A stretch of DNA of 64,000 nt from Yersinia hibernica (GCF_004124235.1 NZ_CP032487.1:3348001-3412000), one strand, 5' to 3'; counted from the first letter of the stretch, positions 48,885 through 60,131 are shown. Notes: a model not told the origin generated them from the sequence alone. Numbers and translations: made by a program.

Positions 48885-49077
48885 ATATCACCTCTAAAAC
48901 AAAGCAAAAAGGAATATGCTATTTTTACAAGCTGGTATGTAATGACTTACCTTTTCATACTCACATAGAGAGACTGGCGTGGATAGAAAAACCCTCAAAT
49001 AATTAACTCATTTTTTGTCTACAATAAAATATAAAAACAAAATATAGTTTTTATCTGAGCAAAAACATAAAATAAAA

Positions 49078-49101
49078 AAGCCTCTGAAATATCAGAGGCT
49101 T
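49078..49101 (-). terminator. Rho-independent terminator of guaA
   Basis: AAGCCTCTGA and TCAGAGGCTT form a perfect 10-bp stem with a 4-base loop. On the minus strand the stem ends in a T-run (complement of 49074-49079). Confidence 0.88.
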
Positions 49102-49143
49102 CAATTATGTTATTGAAAATATATTATCGAAAAAAAACGATGC

Positions 49144-50721
49144 TTATTCCCACTCAATTGTTGCTGGCGGCTTACCACTGATATCATAAACCACGCGAGA
49201 AATGCCATTGACTTCATTGATAATGCGGTTTGAAACGCGGCCCAAGAAATCATATGGTAAATGTGCCCAATGCGCGGTCATAAAGTCGATGGTTTCAACA
49301 GCACGCAGTGATACAACCCAGTCATATTTGCGGCCATCGCCCATCACACCAACAGAGCGAACAGGCAGGAATACAGTAAATGCTTGGCTCACTTTATTGT
49401 ACAAATCCGCTTTATGCAGCTCTTCAATAAAGATGGCATCAGCCCGGCGCAGCAAATCACAATACTCTTTCTTCACTTCACCCAATACGCGCACCCCTAA
49501 ACCTGGCCCCGGGAATGGATGGCGGTACAACATATCGTACGGCAGGCCCAGCTCCAGACCAATTTTACGCACTTCATCTTTAAACAGCTCTTTCAGCGGC
49601 TCTACCAGCCCCAGTTTCATCTCTTTCGGCAAACCGCCGACATTGTGGTGAGATTTAATCACATGTGCTTTCCCGGTAGCAGATGCAGCAGATTCAATCA
49701 CATCTGGATAGATAGTACCTTGTGCCAACCATTTCACTTGGTCCTGCTTGCAGGCCTCTTCATCAAACAGCTCGACAAATACACGGCCAATAATTTTACG
49801 TTTTGCTTCGGGCTCATCAACACCGGCCAGTGCCGCGAGGAAACGGTTTTCCGCCGCAACATGGACAATGTTCAGACCGAATTTATCGCCGAACATTTCC
49901 AAAACTTGCGAGGCTTCATTCAAGCGCAGCAGGCCGTTATCCACAAATACACAAGTCAGACGTTTGCCAATAGCACGATGCAACAACATGGCCGTCACCG
50001 AGGAGTCAACGCCACCGGACAGACCAAGAATCACATGGTCTTCACCAATTTGCTCACGTAGACGAACAATCGCATCTTCAATGATCGTCGCGGGAGTCCA
50101 TAATGCTTCACAAGCACAGATATCCAGAACAAAGCGCTCCAGCAGACGTTGACCTTGCTTGGTGTGGGTCACTTCAGGATGGAACTGCACACCGTAAAAA
50201 TGTTTCTCTTCGTTAGCCATAATAGCAAACGGGCAGGTATCGGTGCTGGCGACCGTGACAAAATCAGCAGGGATCGCCGTGACTTTGTCACCATGGCTCA
50301 TCCAGACATCCAGCACTGCTTCACCGGCTGGATTGATAGCATCTTTGATATCACGAATAAGTGCGCAGTCAGTTTTAATTTCAACCTGCGCATAGCCGAA
50401 TTCGCGCTGATTTGAACCTTCAACTTTGCCACCCAATTGCATCGCCATGGTCTGCATGCCGTAGCACACGCCGAGCACCGGGACACCCGCAGTGAAAACA
50501 TAATCCGGTGCGCGCGGGCTATCATGCTCAGTGGTACTTTCAGGGCCGCCGGAAAGAATGATGCCGCTGGGATTAAATTCGCGGATTTGAGCTTCGGTCA
50601 CGTCCCACGCCCAGAGCTCACAATAGACGCCAATCTCACGAACACGGCGTGCCACCAATTGAGTATATTGCGAACCAAAATCCAGAATAAGGATGCGATG
50701 TTTATGGATATTTTTTGTCAT
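49144..50721 (-). CDS. guaA: GMP synthase (glutamine-hydrolysing)
   Basis: Converts XMP to GMP with ATP and glutamine. 525 aa, as E. coli. N-terminal class I glutamine amidotransferase (about 9-205) with catalytic Cys in GVCYGMQTM and His/Glu in [14 protein letters not shown]-pyrophosphatase with P-loop [13 protein letters not shown] (about 235). C-terminal dimerisation domain ([15 protein letters not shown], then KPPATIEWE end). Second gene of guaBA; the spacer to guaB is 167 bases, longer than in E. coli. Confidence 0.97.
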   Translation of the reverse strand: MTKNIHKHRILILDFGSQYTQLVARRVREIGVYCELWAWDVTEAQIREFNPSGIILSGGPESTTEHDSPRAPDYVFTAGVPVLGVCYGMQTMAMQLGGKVEGSNQREFGYAQVEIKTDCALIRDIKDAINPAGEAVLDVWMSHGDKVTAIPADFVTVASTDTCPFAIMANEEKHFYGVQFHPEVTHTKQGQRLLERFVLDICACEALWTPATIIEDAIVRLREQIGEDHVILGLSGGVDSSVTAMLLHRAIGKRLTCVFVDNGLLRLNEASQVLEMFGDKFGLNIVHVAAENRFLAALAGVDEPEAKRKIIGRVFVELFDEEACKQDQVKWLAQGTIYPDVIESAASATGKAHVIKSHHNVGGLPKEMKLGLVEPLKELFKDEVRKIGLELGLPYDMLYRHPFPGPGLGVRVLGEVKKEYCDLLRRADAIFIEELHKADLYNKVSQAFTVFLPVRSVGVMGDGRKYDWVVSLRAVETIDFMTAHWAHLPYDFLGRVSNRIINEVNGISRVVYDISGKPPATIEWE

Positions 50722-50888
50722 GTGCGCCGCTTTTTAAAAAATAAATTTAGTGGTTACCAGAATAATTCCAGTCGGGAAAACCAAGCAGTCAGTTAACGCC
50801 CGCAGCACTGCATGTGCAGTTGACACAACGTCAATCAGCAATGCGGGCCGCGGACGATGACCAAACTCGCCGGTTGAGGCCGGTGGCA

Positions 50889-52352
50889 TTACCCCATACG
50901 GTAGTTAGGGGATTCTTTGGTAATGGTTACGTCGTGAACATGGCTTTCTTGAATACCTGCACCACTGATACGAACAAACTCAGCTTTGGTGCGCAATTCA
51001 TTGATGGTGCCACAGCCGGTCAACCCCATACATGAGCGCAGGCCGCCCATTTGCTGATGCACAATCTCTTTCAACAAACCTTTATATGCCACCCGCCCCT
51101 CGATACCTTCAGGTACCAATTTATCGGCAGCATTGTCGGTCTGGAAATAGCGATCTGAAGAGCCTTTAGACATCGCCCCCAAAGAACCCATACCACGGTA
51201 AGATTTGAATGAACGGCCCTGATAGAGCTCGATTTCACCCGGAGATTCTTCAGTCCCCGCCAGCATAGAGCCCACCATCACGCAGGACGCACCGGCTGCA
51301 ATGGCTTTAGCAATATCGCCGGAGAAACGAATACCACCATCGGCGATAACCGGAATTCCAGTGCCTTCCAGCGCCTCAACCGCATCAGCAATTGCCGTAA
51401 TCTGTGGCACACCCACACCGGTCACAATGCGGGTGGTACAGATTGAGCCCGGGCCGATACCCACTTTAACCGCGCTGACACCGGCATCAGCCAATGCTTT
51501 AGCCCCGGCCCCGGTCGCCACATTCCCGCCAACAATTTGCAGGTTCGGATATTTAGCGCGGGTTTCGCGGATACGCTGTAAAACCCCTTCAGAGTGACCA
51601 TGGGAGGAGTCAATAAGCAGAACATCAACCCCCGCGGCAACCAGCGCATCAATACGCTCTTCATTGCCAGCACCGGCACCGACAGCAGCACCAACACGTA
51701 GCCGGCCATGCTCGTCTTTACAGGCATTAGGCTTGCGTTCGGCTTTCTGGAAGTCTTTTACCGTGATCATGCCGCGCAGATGGAAACTGTCGTCAACCAC
51801 CAAGGCTTTCTCGACCCGCTTTTCATGCATTTTTTGCAGAACAACGTCGCGAGCTTCGCCTTCCTTAACAGTCACCAGGCGCTCTTTCGGGGTCATTACC
51901 GCAGTCACCGGTTGGTCTAAGTCGGTCACGAAGCGAACGTCACGGCCAGTAATGATCCCGACCAATTCGTAATCTTCGGTCACCACCGGATAACCGGCGA
52001 AACCATTACGGGCGGTCAGTTCTTTCACTTGGCGCAGGGTGGTGGTTGGGGTCACAGTCTGTGGCTCGGTAACCACGCCACTTTCGTGTTTTTTCACCCG
52101 GCTAACTTCTTCAGCCTGGCGCTCGATGGACATATTTTTGTGGATGAACCCTAAACCGCCCTCTTGTGCCAGCGCTATGGCCAGACGAGCTTCGGTTACG
52201 GTATCCATTGCTGCGGACAGCATAGGGATATTTAGGCGGATAGTTGCAGTCAGTTGGGTACCCAGTTCTGCCGTATTAGGCAACACTGTGGAGTGGGCTG
52301 GAACCAGGAGGACGTCATCAAATGTTAGAGCTTCTTTCGCGATACGTAGCAT
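50889..52352 (-). CDS. guaB: Inosine-5'-monophosphate dehydrogenase
   Basis: Oxidises IMP to XMP with NAD+, the first committed step to GMP. 487 aa. The TIM-barrel starts [20 protein letters not shown]; two CBS domains about residues 95-205 ([15 protein letters not shown]). Catalytic loop with Cys in [15 protein letters not shown] (about residue 305); Arg-Tyr flap region [18 protein letters not shown] 52352 is chosen as E. coli-like; an in-frame TTG at 52358 is unlikely. A PurR-like box and a perfect TATAAT lie upstream. Transcribed with guaA. Confidence 0.97.
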   Translation of the reverse strand: MLRIAKEALTFDDVLLVPAHSTVLPNTAELGTQLTATIRLNIPMLSAAMDTVTEARLAIALAQEGGLGFIHKNMSIERQAEEVSRVKKHESGVVTEPQTVTPTTTLRQVKELTARNGFAGYPVVTEDYELVGIITGRDVRFVTDLDQPVTAVMTPKERLVTVKEGEARDVVLQKMHEKRVEKALVVDDSFHLRGMITVKDFQKAERKPNACKDEHGRLRVGAAVGAGAGNEERIDALVAAGVDVLLIDSSHGHSEGVLQRIRETRAKYPNLQIVGGNVATGAGAKALADAGVSAVKVGIGPGSICTTRIVTGVGVPQITAIADAVEALEGTGIPVIADGGIRFSGDIAKAIAAGASCVMVGSMLAGTEESPGEIELYQGRSFKSYRGMGSLGAMSKGSSDRYFQTDNAADKLVPEGIEGRVAYKGLLKEIVHQQMGGLRSCMGLTGCGTINELRTKAEFVRISGAGIQESHVHDVTITKESPNYRMG

Positions 52353-52402
52353 GGGCAATATCTCACCAAGGTGAATGTAAAAAGATAAAATATTGCCGTG
52401 GC

Positions 52403-52408
52403 ATTATA
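52403..52408 (-). promoter_or_regulatory. -10 box of the guaBA promoter
   Basis: Perfect TATAAT on the minus strand, 51 bases before the guaB start. The PurR-like box (52413-52428) lies in the spacer just upstream of it. Confidence 0.6.
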
Positions 52409-52412
52409 CAGA

Positions 52413-52428
52413 GCGTAATCGGTTGCCT
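52413..52428 (-). promoter_or_regulatory. PurR-box-like operator of guaBA
   Basis: GCGTAATCGGTTGCCT (plus strand) matches the palindromic PurR consensus ACGCAAACGTTTGCGT at 11 of 16 positions, with the central CG and the TTGC arm intact. It sits between -35 and -10. E. coli guaBA is repressed by PurR. Confidence 0.55.
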
Positions 52429-52520
52429 CCAGCACTTTCTCATTATTTTTCTTGCCAAGCAGTTTGAGGCAGGTAATATCAATCAATTAAGTGCTTGTTT
52501 AAAAACTTGATCTAGGTCAC

Positions 52521-53912
52521 ATGTCACAATCTTCTGCGTCATCAATTTTTACTGTTAGCCGCCTGAATCAGACGGTGCGACAGCTGTTGGAAATGGAAAT
52601 GGGCCAGATTTGGCTCACTGCCGAGATTTCCAACTTCTCTCAACCCTCGTCTGGTCATTGGTATTTCACCTTGAAAGACGATCGGGCGCAGGTGCGCTGC
52701 GCGATGTTTCGCAACAGTAATCGTCGGGCAACATTTCGCCCGCAAAATGGCCAGCAAGTGTTGGTCAGGGCCACAATTACCCTGTATGAACCGCGCGGTG
52801 ATTACCAATTAATTGCCGAAAGCATGCAACCTGCCGGTGACGGGTTACTGCAACAGCAGTTTGAACAACTCAAGCAACAATTGGCCGCCGAAGGGCTTTT
52901 TGACCAAAGTTATAAACAATCGCTGCCCACCCCGGCGAAAAAAGTCGGGGTTATTACCTCATCCAGCGGCGCGGCACTGCACGATGTTTTGCAGGTATTA
53001 CAACGCCGTGATCCTTCATTGCCGGTCATTATTTATCCCACATCAGTGCAAGGTGTTGATGCCCCGTTACAAATTGTTCGTGCTATTCAATTAGCCAACT
53101 TACGCGGTGAATGTGATGTGCTGATTGTCGGGCGCGGGGGCGGTTCACTGGAAGATTTGTGGAGTTTTAATGACGAGCGAGTGGCGCGCGCCATTTTTAA
53201 CAGCCGCATTCCGATTGTCAGTGCCGTCGGCCATGAAACCGACATCACCATTGCTGACTTCGTCGCTGACTTACGCGCGCCAACCCCTTCAGCCGCGGCA
53301 GAGTTAGTCAGCCGCAACCAGCTTGAGCTAGTCAGGCAAATTCAGGGGCAGCAGCAGCGGATGGAAATGGCGATGGATTACTATTTGGCGCAGCGCAGCC
53401 AGCAATTCACGCGCCTTGAGCACCGGCTGCAACAACAACATCCGCATTTACGCCTGGCGCGTCAGCAAACACTGTTGCTGAAGTTACAGCGCCGATTAAC
53501 CGAGAGCGCGCAAAGCCAAATTCGTTTATTAAGCCGGCGCACTGAGCGGTTACAACAGCGCTTGGTTCAAGTGCAGCCGCAAGGACAGATCCACCGTTAT
53601 AACCAGCGGGTACAGCAGCAAGAATACCGCTTACGTCAAGCCTTGGAGCGCCAACTTAATGGTTATCGCCAGCGCTTTGGTATTGCCTGCTCACAATTGG
53701 AGACGGTCAGCCCACTGGCTACACTGGCCCGAGGCTACAGTGTCACGCAGACCCCTGAAGGCACCTTACTCAAGACTACCCAGCAAGTGCATACCGGCGA
53801 TAAGCTCACCACCAGATTACAAGATGGTTGGGTGGAAAGTGAAATCACCCAGATTAACGTGGCAAAGAAAAATGTCGCCAAGAAGCCGCGCCAGCGTAAA
53901 GTCGCGGAGTAA
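52521..53912 (+). CDS. xseA: Exodeoxyribonuclease VII large subunit
   Basis: Catalytic subunit of the XseAB single-strand nuclease. 463 aa. N-terminal OB-fold (about 8-105: [33 protein letters not shown]). The catalytic domain holds the conserved [36 protein letters not shown] and [16 protein letters not shown] motifs. A long Gln/Arg-rich coiled-coil (about 265-390) and a C-terminal segment with [15 protein letters not shown] follow; the end is basic ([16 protein letters not shown]). Divergent from guaB, as in E. coli. Confidence 0.96.
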   Translation: MSQSSASSIFTVSRLNQTVRQLLEMEMGQIWLTAEISNFSQPSSGHWYFTLKDDRAQVRCAMFRNSNRRATFRPQNGQQVLVRATITLYEPRGDYQLIAESMQPAGDGLLQQQFEQLKQQLAAEGLFDQSYKQSLPTPAKKVGVITSSSGAALHDVLQVLQRRDPSLPVIIYPTSVQGVDAPLQIVRAIQLANLRGECDVLIVGRGGGSLEDLWSFNDERVARAIFNSRIPIVSAVGHETDITIADFVADLRAPTPSAAAELVSRNQLELVRQIQGQQQRMEMAMDYYLAQRSQQFTRLEHRLQQQHPHLRLARQQTLLLKLQRRLTESAQSQIRLLSRRTERLQQRLVQVQPQGQIHRYNQRVQQQEYRLRQALERQLNGYRQRFGIACSQLETVSPLATLARGYSVTQTPEGTLLKTTQQVHTGDKLTTRLQDGWVESEITQINVAKKNVAKKPRQRKVAE

Positions 53913-53963
53913 CACTCAGCCAGCACGATTTTTGCCCGCTAACCAAACCGCTCTGCCGGCCCA

Positions 53964-54188
53964 TCACACCGTCGGCAGATAACTAAAGTGAACACGGCTT
54001 TTCGAAATCAGCCCATGCCCCTGCTGGCAAAAATAATCAACCGCACCGCACGCTTTCAATACTTGCAGCGGTTTGCCGCAATCAGGACAATCCGCCTGCT
54101 GTTGATAGCTACCATGACAGTTAGCGCAATGAAAGTGACCACTCACTTGCACCATTGCCAACTGGCAAACCGGGCATAATGCATCCAT
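53964..54188 (-). CDS. yfgJ: Zinc-ribbon protein YfgJ
   Basis: 74 aa. Two CxxC-type zinc-ribbon units: CPVC and CANC in the first ~30 residues, then CPDC and a final single Cys pair region in KACGAVDYFCQQGHGLISK. The segment KPLQVLKACGAVDYFC is nearly identical to E. coli YfgJ, which lies in the same xseA-der region. Function unknown. Minus strand, convergent with xseA; the AEC transporter gene lies 28 bases upstream and may be co-transcribed. Confidence 0.88.
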   Translation of the reverse strand: MDALCPVCQLAMVQVSGHFHCANCHGSYQQQADCPDCGKPLQVLKACGAVDYFCQQGHGLISKSRVHFSYLPTV

Positions 54189-54216
54189 AACGTCTCTCCC
54201 AAGTGTTCGTCAAAAC

Positions 54217-55173
54217 TTACATCACGCCCCATGAACGTAAGAAGTAAATCCCCAGGGCGGTGGTGAAAAATGAACCAACGGTAGTCATAGCAATAATATT
54301 TGCGGCCAGCACTGCATTCCCGCCCATTGCGCGGGTCATCACATAGCTACCCGCGGCGGTGGGGGTTGCAGAAAAGAGAAAAATTATTCCTAAAGTGGCC
54401 CCCCGGAACCCCATTAGCAATCCGCCCAATGTCATCAATATTGGCACCACGAATAATTTTGCTGTTGATGATAACGCCGCCACATTAGAGGAGCGGAACA
54501 TGGCATGCCAATCGAGGCTGGCCCCAGTACAGAGTAATGCCAGTGGCAATGCTAAGGCTGATATATAACTCCCAGTCTGTACAAGCACCTGGGGAATAGG
54601 TAGGTCCGTTCGAGCATAAACCACACCGCATAACAGGCCAATAATCAATGGATTGGTGATAATGCTGCGCAATAATGCCAATTTACTGACTTGCCCACTT
54701 TGCCCAGTTTGCAAGCTACGGGTCAGTGTTATTACCGACAACATATTGAACAATAAGACTGTCACCGTCAGATACATTGACCCCAGCGCCACGCCCTCAT
54801 TACCGTAAGCCGTCATGGCGAAGGCTAACCCCATAATGGCCGTATTCGCCCTAAAGCCGCCTTGCACGAATACTCCGCGTTCTCGCGGGTCTTTTACTAG
54901 CCACTTAGCCGCAATCTCAAGTAATAAAAAAGTCACTAAGGTGCCAACCGCACCATAGATAGCCAGGGGCAAGTTATCCAGCAGGTTAACGTGATTGGTG
55001 GCGACACTGAAAAATAGCAGGCAGGGCAGCGCCAGATTAAACACTAACTTGGTTGCGCCGTCGCAGAAACGGTCATCCATCAGGCCAAAGCGCCGCAACA
55101 GCACGCCGAGCAACATCATCAATAAGCTGGGGACAGTAACACTAAATGCAAAACTCCAGGTTTCCCAAGACAT
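54217..55173 (-). CDS. AEC family transporter
   Basis: Inner-membrane protein of the auxin efflux carrier superfamily; bacterial members move carboxylates such as malate or malonate. 318 aa with about 10 predicted helices in two five-helix halves. Family marks: the N-terminal PSLLMMLLGVLLRRFGLMDD, KLVFNLALPCLLFFSVA, GGFRANTAIMGLAFA, and the second-half NPLIIGLLCGVVY and TATPTAAGSYVMT-type SATPTAAGSYVMTRAMG. Substrate cannot be told. It lies between yfgJ and der; a terminator of der separates it from der, so it has its own promoter in the der 3' spacer. Confidence 0.85.
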   Translation of the reverse strand: MSWETWSFAFSVTVPSLLMMLLGVLLRRFGLMDDRFCDGATKLVFNLALPCLLFFSVATNHVNLLDNLPLAIYGAVGTLVTFLLLEIAAKWLVKDPRERGVFVQGGFRANTAIMGLAFAMTAYGNEGVALGSMYLTVTVLLFNMLSVITLTRSLQTGQSGQVSKLALLRSIITNPLIIGLLCGVVYARTDLPIPQVLVQTGSYISALALPLALLCTGASLDWHAMFRSSNVAALSSTAKLFVVPILMTLGGLLMGFRGATLGIIFLFSATPTAAGSYVMTRAMGGNAVLAANIIAMTTVGSFFTTALGIYFLRSWGVM

Positions 55174-55237
55174 GGCTGACGTTTAACTCCTGTTATTTGC
55201 CGCTACGTGGCCCAGCACAGTGATTGCCAAAATGCAA

Positions 55238-55260
55238 AAAGCGCGGAATACCCGCGCTTT
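55238..55260 (-). terminator. Terminator of der
   Basis: AAAGCGCGG and CCGCGCTTT form a perfect 9-bp stem with a 5-base loop, 8 bases after the der stop codon; on the minus strand it is followed by TT and a T-rich stretch. Confidence 0.8.
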
Positions 55261-55267
55261 GCTGTAA

Positions 55268-56758
55268 TTACTTCGCTTTTTTCAGGTGCGACATCAAACG
55301 TTTACGTTTCCGCATCTGGTTTGGCGTCAGAGTATTGCGCTTACCCGCAAACGGGTTCTCACCCTCTTTAAATTGAATGCGAATCGGCGTACCCATCACT
55401 TTCAGTGAACGGCGGAAGTAATTCATCAGATAGCGTTTGTAAGAATCCGATAAATCAGTCACTTGGTTGCCATGGATAACCACAATCGGTGGGTTATAAC
55501 CGCCGGCATGAGCATATTTCAGTTTCACACGACGGCCACGCACCAATGGGGGCTGATGGTCTTCTTCTGCCATTTGCATGATGCGGGTCAGTAAAGAAGT
55601 CCCCACTCGCTTGGTTGAACAATCATAAGCCTCCTGAATGGATTCAAACAGGTTGCCGACACCACTGCCATGCAGGGCAGAAATAAAGTGAATTCGGGCA
55701 AAATCGACAAAACCGAGGCGCAGGTCGAGCATATCTTTAACCTGGGCGCGGGCTTCTTCCGTCATGCCGTCCCATTTGTTGACCGCAATAACAAGTGAGC
55801 GCCCACTATTGAGAATAAAGCCAAGCAGAGACAAATCTTGATCAGAAATACCATCACGGGCATCAATGACCAACAGCACGACGTTGGAATCTTCAATCGC
55901 CTGTAATGTCTTAATAACTGAGAATTTTTCAACCGCCTCAGTTATTTTGCCGCGTTTACGCACCCCAGCAGTATCAATCAGAATATATTCGCGCTCATCA
56001 CGGGTCATTGGAATATAAATGCTGTCACGCGTGGTGCCCGGCATATCATAAACCACCACCCGGTCTTCACCGAGAATGCGGTTAGTTAGTGTGGACTTAC
56101 CTACGTTAGGACGCCCGACAATTGCCAGCTTGATTGGCAGACTCTGAGGATCAAAGTCATCCTCTTCATCATCATCTGCGGGGATTTCATCTTCGTCAGC
56201 TTCCTGCGCAGCCCAATAAGCCGCGTTAGCTTCCTCTTCAGTCAGCTCTGCTTCAGGTTCTTCGGCATCCATATAAGGTGCCATAACATCTTCAATCAGT
56301 TGGGTCACACCACGGCCATGTGATGCCGCGATAGCATGTACTTCACCCAAACCTAATGAATAGAAATCGGCGGTAGCAGTATCTGGGTCAATACCATCAG
56401 TTTTGTTCGCCACCAGGAAAGTGGCTTTTTCACGACTTCGCAGATGCTGGGCAATGCCCTGATCCGCCGGCATCAGCCCGGCACGCGCATCGACCATAAA
56501 CAGGACAATATCCGCCTCTTCAATCGCCAGCAACGATTGACCCGCCATCTTGGTTTCTACACCATCTTCTGTGCCATCAATACCTCCGGTATCGATAACA
56601 ATAAACTCATGACCCTCGACCTCGGCACGACCATATTTGCGGTCACGCGTTAGCCCGGGAAAATCCGCAACTAACGCATCACGGGTGTGCGTTAAGCGGT
56701 TAAATAAAGTGGATTTACCCACATTCGGGCGCCCGACCAGCGCGATGACAGGTATCAT
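55268..56758 (-). CDS. der: Ribosome-associated GTPase Der (EngA)
   Basis: Double-GTPase needed for 50S subunit maturation. 496 aa. First G domain: G1 GRPNVGKST at residues 8-16, DTGG (G3), NKTD (G4). Acidic linker about 165-205 (many D/E, e.g. [16 protein letters not shown]). Second G domain: second GRPNVGKST, then [10 protein letters not shown] and NKWDG. C-terminal KH-like domain with [19 protein letters not shown], ending basic ([16 protein letters not shown]). All G motifs intact. On the same strand as bamB, but a hairpin at 56840-56860 lies between them. Confidence 0.97.
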   Translation of the reverse strand: MIPVIALVGRPNVGKSTLFNRLTHTRDALVADFPGLTRDRKYGRAEVEGHEFIVIDTGGIDGTEDGVETKMAGQSLLAIEEADIVLFMVDARAGLMPADQGIAQHLRSREKATFLVANKTDGIDPDTATADFYSLGLGEVHAIAASHGRGVTQLIEDVMAPYMDAEEPEAELTEEEANAAYWAAQEADEDEIPADDDEEDDFDPQSLPIKLAIVGRPNVGKSTLTNRILGEDRVVVYDMPGTTRDSIYIPMTRDEREYILIDTAGVRKRGKITEAVEKFSVIKTLQAIEDSNVVLLVIDARDGISDQDLSLLGFILNSGRSLVIAVNKWDGMTEEARAQVKDMLDLRLGFVDFARIHFISALHGSGVGNLFESIQEAYDCSTKRVGTSLLTRIMQMAEEDHQPPLVRGRRVKLKYAHAGGYNPPIVVIHGNQVTDLSDSYKRYLMNYFRRSLKVMGTPIRIQFKEGENPFAGKRNTLTPNQMRKRKRLMSHLKKAK

Positions 56759-56839
56759 TGTTGAAGCCTCATTACTTAATTTTCAAAGCGTTACAGCACT
56801 GTACCAAACATTCAACAGCGCAGTTTTTAGAAGACAAAC

Positions 56840-56860
56840 GGCCCCTGAATATCAGGAGCC
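56840..56860 (-). terminator. Hairpin between bamB and der
   Basis: On the minus strand GGCTCCTGA and TCAGGGGCC pair with a 3-base loop and one wobble, followed by GTTTGTCTTCT. It could end part of the bamB transcript, in which case der would need its own start in the 80 bases after it. Confidence 0.55.
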
Positions 56861-56863
56861 GCT

Positions 56864-56915
56864 TTAAACCCTTCATCCTTGAAGTTGCAGCGGTGTAACT
56901 GGCTGCAACGCCAAG
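56864..56915 (-). repeat. Short GTTGCAG/CTGCAAC spacer repeat, copy C
   Basis: Minus strand: GGCGTTGCAGCCAGTTACA, CCGCTGCAACTTCAAG, then GATGAAGGGTTTAAA. It aligns with copy B at 39823 (GGAGTTGCAG, TTAACACGG, CTGCAACTCCAAG). It lies after bamB in the sense direction of the transcript. Confidence 0.6.
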
Positions 56916-56955
56916 ATACTCGGGTATTAGCCTGTAGACAGGCGCTAAATCAGAA

Positions 56956-58137
56956 TTAACGGGTGAACGCGTATACCGTGCCGCCTTTTGCCTGAACCAG
57001 CAACTTATCACTGGCAACCACAGGCGCACTTAGGAAACCGGAACTGTCTACACTCTGTTGAGCAACAAAACGGCCATCATCGGTATTCACCCAGTGCAGA
57101 TAACCCTCGGCATCACCGACCACCAGATAGCCATTATACATCACTGGCGCAGTCAAGTTACGATGTAATAAATCGCTTTGACTCCAAAGGGTTATCCCAC
57201 CCTCAGCTTTTAACGCGACAATACGGTCATTCTGATCGACCAGGTAAATACGGCCACCATCGACAATGATGTCATTGACTGAGCCCATTTCGCGCTTCCA
57301 CAGAATCTGGCCGGAACGCAGGTCCAATGCGGTCAGATTACCGTTGTATGCAAGAGCATAAACAACACCATCGACCACAACTGGCGTGGTATCAACATCA
57401 TTCAGGCGGTCAATTTCAGTGGTCCCGGTCACTTGGGAAATACGCTGTTGCCAGATCAACTGCCCCTGTTCCAGCATTACCGCACTGACGCGGCCGTTAT
57501 CACCACCGACAATTGCAGCACCAAATGCAACCGTTGGTGCAGATTCACCACGTAGAGATAATGCAGGTGTATCCAGGTTTAATGTCCACTTAATCGCGCC
57601 GTCAGACTCATTCAGCGCTTGCAGCATGCCATTTGAGGTGTGGATCAGCACCACACCATCACTGACAACTGGGCGGGACAAGGCTTCGCCCGCAACCACA
57701 GTTTGCCATGCCACCTGACCATCATCAGAATTCAGCGCGTAAACTACGGCTTTCTCACTACCGACATACACATGTGCGCCTGAGGCTGTCACGCCGCCAG
57801 ACAGCATGGCCGAACGGTTGCTGGTGAGGAAGTTAGTTTTCTCGGACAGATCAGTTTGCCAAATTTGCTTACCGCTATCCACTTCCATTGCCTTCACCAG
57901 ACCTTTTCGGTCGGCGGCAAACACCGAAGTCCCCTGCCAGGCTGGGCGCAGATGAGAGTAATAATCACCGATGCCACTTCCCACAGACGTGCTCCACACT
58001 TTAGTTGGCGTGAATTGATTTTCAACTTTTGGCAGTGGTGACATGGTAACCACATCTTCTTCACTGTTGAACAGTGAACAACCACTCAATAGGGCAACAG
58101 ATACCAGTCCTACTAAGAGTGTTTTACGCAATTGCAT
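56956..58137 (-). CDS. bamB: Outer membrane assembly lipoprotein BamB
   Basis: Lipoprotein of the BAM complex that helps outer-membrane beta-barrel insertion. 393 aa. Lipobox LLSGCSLF places the lipid-modified Cys at about residue 20. The rest is an eight-bladed propeller of PQQ-like repeats (e.g. VYVGSEKAVVYALNSDDGQVAWQ, VLIHTSNGMLQALNESDGAIKW, VYALAYNGNLTALDLRSGQILWK). yfgM is 11 bases upstream, so the two form an operon. Confidence 0.96.
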   Translation of the reverse strand: MQLRKTLLVGLVSVALLSGCSLFNSEEDVVTMSPLPKVENQFTPTKVWSTSVGSGIGDYYSHLRPAWQGTSVFAADRKGLVKAMEVDSGKQIWQTDLSEKTNFLTSNRSAMLSGGVTASGAHVYVGSEKAVVYALNSDDGQVAWQTVVAGEALSRPVVSDGVVLIHTSNGMLQALNESDGAIKWTLNLDTPALSLRGESAPTVAFGAAIVGGDNGRVSAVMLEQGQLIWQQRISQVTGTTEIDRLNDVDTTPVVVDGVVYALAYNGNLTALDLRSGQILWKREMGSVNDIIVDGGRIYLVDQNDRIVALKAEGGITLWSQSDLLHRNLTAPVMYNGYLVVGDAEGYLHWVNTDDGRFVAQQSVDSSGFLSAPVVASDKLLVQAKGGTVYAFTR

Positions 58138-58148
58138 GGGAATACCCC

Positions 58149-58769
58149 TTAGCTGGACAAATTATTCAATTTCATGCGCAGCAGTGCTTGCAACGCCTGA
58201 GAAGCATTTGATTCGATACCTTTACTGTAAGCGGCACGTGCGCCTGCGGTGTCACCTTTGCTTAATAATGCATCGCCACGGACATCTTGCGCCATCGCAG
58301 TCCAGCCGTCACCTTGCACTGCATCCAGTGTCTTCAATGCTTCATCTGGTTTTTTCAATTGCAGTTGCAGACGAGCAAGACGTAGATTAATCAGCGACAG
58401 CAGGTTTTCATCTTTTGTCTGACCCAATGCTTGGCTCAGTTGCTGTGCTGCTTTATCAAACTCGTTTTGCTCAACAAAATGGTGAGCCAGCTCTAACCCG
58501 GCCAGTACGCCGTAGTTATTTTTGTTGCCCTGAACAAATTTTTCAGCAATAGCAACACCATCAGCGCTGTTCGCTGACAAAGCATTACTGGCTTGCTGAT
58601 AGGCAGAGGAGGCTTCCGTCAAGACAGTGTTTTGATGACTCTGCCAGTAACGCCAACCCACTAATGCACCAATCCCGAGCACCACACCCACGGCCAGCGC
58701 TTTACCATTTTCACTAAAGAAACGGCGCACTGCATCAACCTGGTCATTTTCAGTGGTATAGACTTCCAC
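58149..58769 (-). CDS. yfgM: YfgM, SecYEG-associated membrane protein
   Basis: Inner-membrane protein with a periplasmic TPR-like domain; ancillary to the SecYEG translocon with PpiD in E. coli. 206 aa. Cytoplasmic N-terminus EVYTTENDQVDAVRRFFSENG, one membrane helix at about residues 24-44 (ALAVGVVLGIGALVGWRYW), then helical repeats. hisS ends 13 bases upstream and bamB starts 11 bases downstream, the conserved hisS-yfgM-bamB order. Confidence 0.94.
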   Translation of the reverse strand: MEVYTTENDQVDAVRRFFSENGKALAVGVVLGIGALVGWRYWQSHQNTVLTEASSAYQQASNALSANSADGVAIAEKFVQGNKNNYGVLAGLELAHHFVEQNEFDKAAQQLSQALGQTKDENLLSLINLRLARLQLQLKKPDEALKTLDAVQGDGWTAMAQDVRGDALLSKGDTAGARAAYSKGIESNASQALQALLRMKLNNLSS

Positions 58770-58782
58770 GGTGTCTCTCTCC

Positions 58783-60057
58783 TTAAACCAACATCAAAGC
58801 CAGACGCGCAGCAACATCTGCTTGCGCCAGCGTTTCTTGTTCACCATTTCGTAAATCTTTCACGACCACTTGCTGTGCGGCCACTTCGCTTTCGCCAAGT
58901 ATTAATGCAACGCGAGCGCCCCATTTATCAGCACGAGTAATTTGTTTTTTGAAATTACCGCCACCATAGTTAGTCATCAACTTTAGCGCGGGTAAATCAT
59001 CACGCAAGCGCTCAGCCAACTGCATCGCGGCACTTTGCGCCCCCTCACCCGAAGAAATGAGATACACATCAACAGTTGCTGGCACGCTGAATTCTGGATT
59101 AACGGCCTGCACCAATAGCACCAAGCGCTCCAACCCCATGGCAAAACCGACCGCAGGGGTGGCACGACCGCCTAATTGCTCGACCAAACCGTCATAACGC
59201 CCGCCAGCACAGACAGTACCTTGTGCGCCCAAACTGTTGGTTACCCACTCAAATACTGTGCGGTTGTAATAATCCAAGCCGCGAACTAAACGCTCATTTA
59301 CGGTATATGGGATACTGGCCTGGTCTAAAAGTTCACACAAACCGGCAAAATGTTGTTTTGATTCTTCATCCAGATAATCAGATAACTTAGGTGCATCATT
59401 AAGCAACAGCTGAACATCCGGATTCTTGGAATCCAGCACCCGTAATGGGTTGCTGTACATGCGGCGCTTACAATCTTCATCCAGCACATCAACATGTTGT
59501 TCCAAGAAAGTCACCAGCGCTTCACGGTAATCTGCGCGAGCATCCAATGAGCCGATAGAGTTCAATTCAAGCTGTACATGCTCTGAAATCCCCAAAGCAC
59601 GCCACCAACGGGCGGTCAGTAGGATCAATTCCGCATCAATATCAGGCCCTTGCAGACCGAAAACTTCAGCACCTAATTGGTGAAATTGACGATAGCGACC
59701 TTTCTGCGGACGTTCATAGCGAAACATCGGGCCGATATACCACAGACGCTGTTCCTGATTGTACAGCAGACCATGCTCAATGCCTGCGCGCACGCACCCT
59801 GCGGTGCCTTCCGGGCGCAGTGTCAGACTTTCGCCATTGCGATCGTCAAAGGTATACATCTCTTTCTCAACCACGTCGGTGACTTCACCGATAGCGCGCT
59901 TGAATAACGGGGTCTGTTCTACAATCGGCATGCGAATTTCGCTATAGCCGTAGCCTGCCAGCACTTGCTTTAAGATACCCTCAATACGCTGCCATATGGC
60001 CGTATCGGCTGGCAGGTAGTCGTTCATACCACGGATGGCTTGAATGTTCTTTGCCAC
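58783..60057 (-). CDS. hisS: Histidyl-tRNA synthetase
   Basis: Class II synthetase charging tRNA-His. 424 aa with the GTG start at 60057, giving the E. coli-like [15 protein letters not shown]; an ATG at 60084 would add nine unrelated residues. Motif 2 region is [23 protein letters not shown]; the histidine-specific motifs [13 protein letters not shown] and [14 protein letters not shown] are intact; motif 3 is [13 protein letters not shown]. The C-terminal anticodon-binding domain starts near residue 330. A weak CAGAG lies upstream. The spacer before it carries copy D of the short repeat. Confidence 0.96.
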   Translation of the reverse strand: MAKNIQAIRGMNDYLPADTAIWQRIEGILKQVLAGYGYSEIRMPIVEQTPLFKRAIGEVTDVVEKEMYTFDDRNGESLTLRPEGTAGCVRAGIEHGLLYNQEQRLWYIGPMFRYERPQKGRYRQFHQLGAEVFGLQGPDIDAELILLTARWWRALGISEHVQLELNSIGSLDARADYREALVTFLEQHVDVLDEDCKRRMYSNPLRVLDSKNPDVQLLLNDAPKLSDYLDEESKQHFAGLCELLDQASIPYTVNERLVRGLDYYNRTVFEWVTNSLGAQGTVCAGGRYDGLVEQLGGRATPAVGFAMGLERLVLLVQAVNPEFSVPATVDVYLISSGEGAQSAAMQLAERLRDDLPALKLMTNYGGGNFKKQITRADKWGARVALILGESEVAAQQVVVKDLRNGEQETLAQADVAARLALMLV

Positions 60058-60072
60058 GTCTGTTCTCTGTAG

Positions 60073-60131
60073 TTTTATCCCCAATTCACTGATGTTGCCG
60101 CGGTGTCAGCTGCAATGCCAATGACATTGGG
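60073..60131 (-). repeat. Short GTTGCAG/CTGCAAC spacer repeat, copy D (degenerate)
   Basis: Minus strand: GTCATTGGCATTGCAGCTGA, CACCGCGGCAACATCAGTG, then AATTGGGGATAAAA. Copy B reads GTCATTGGAGTTGCAGTTAA, CACGGCTGCAACTCCAAGTA, CCGAGGATAAA. It lies just before the hisS start, in the sense direction. Confidence 0.6.

Noticed and set aside
45900..49100. AT-rich patch as a prophage or integrative island
   Set aside because: No integrase, phage gene, tRNA or flanking direct repeats are visible; only two genes are present.
60058..60084. ATG at 60084 as the hisS start
   Set aside because: It would add nine residues not found in HisS; GTG at 60057 gives the conserved N-terminus and length of 424 aa.
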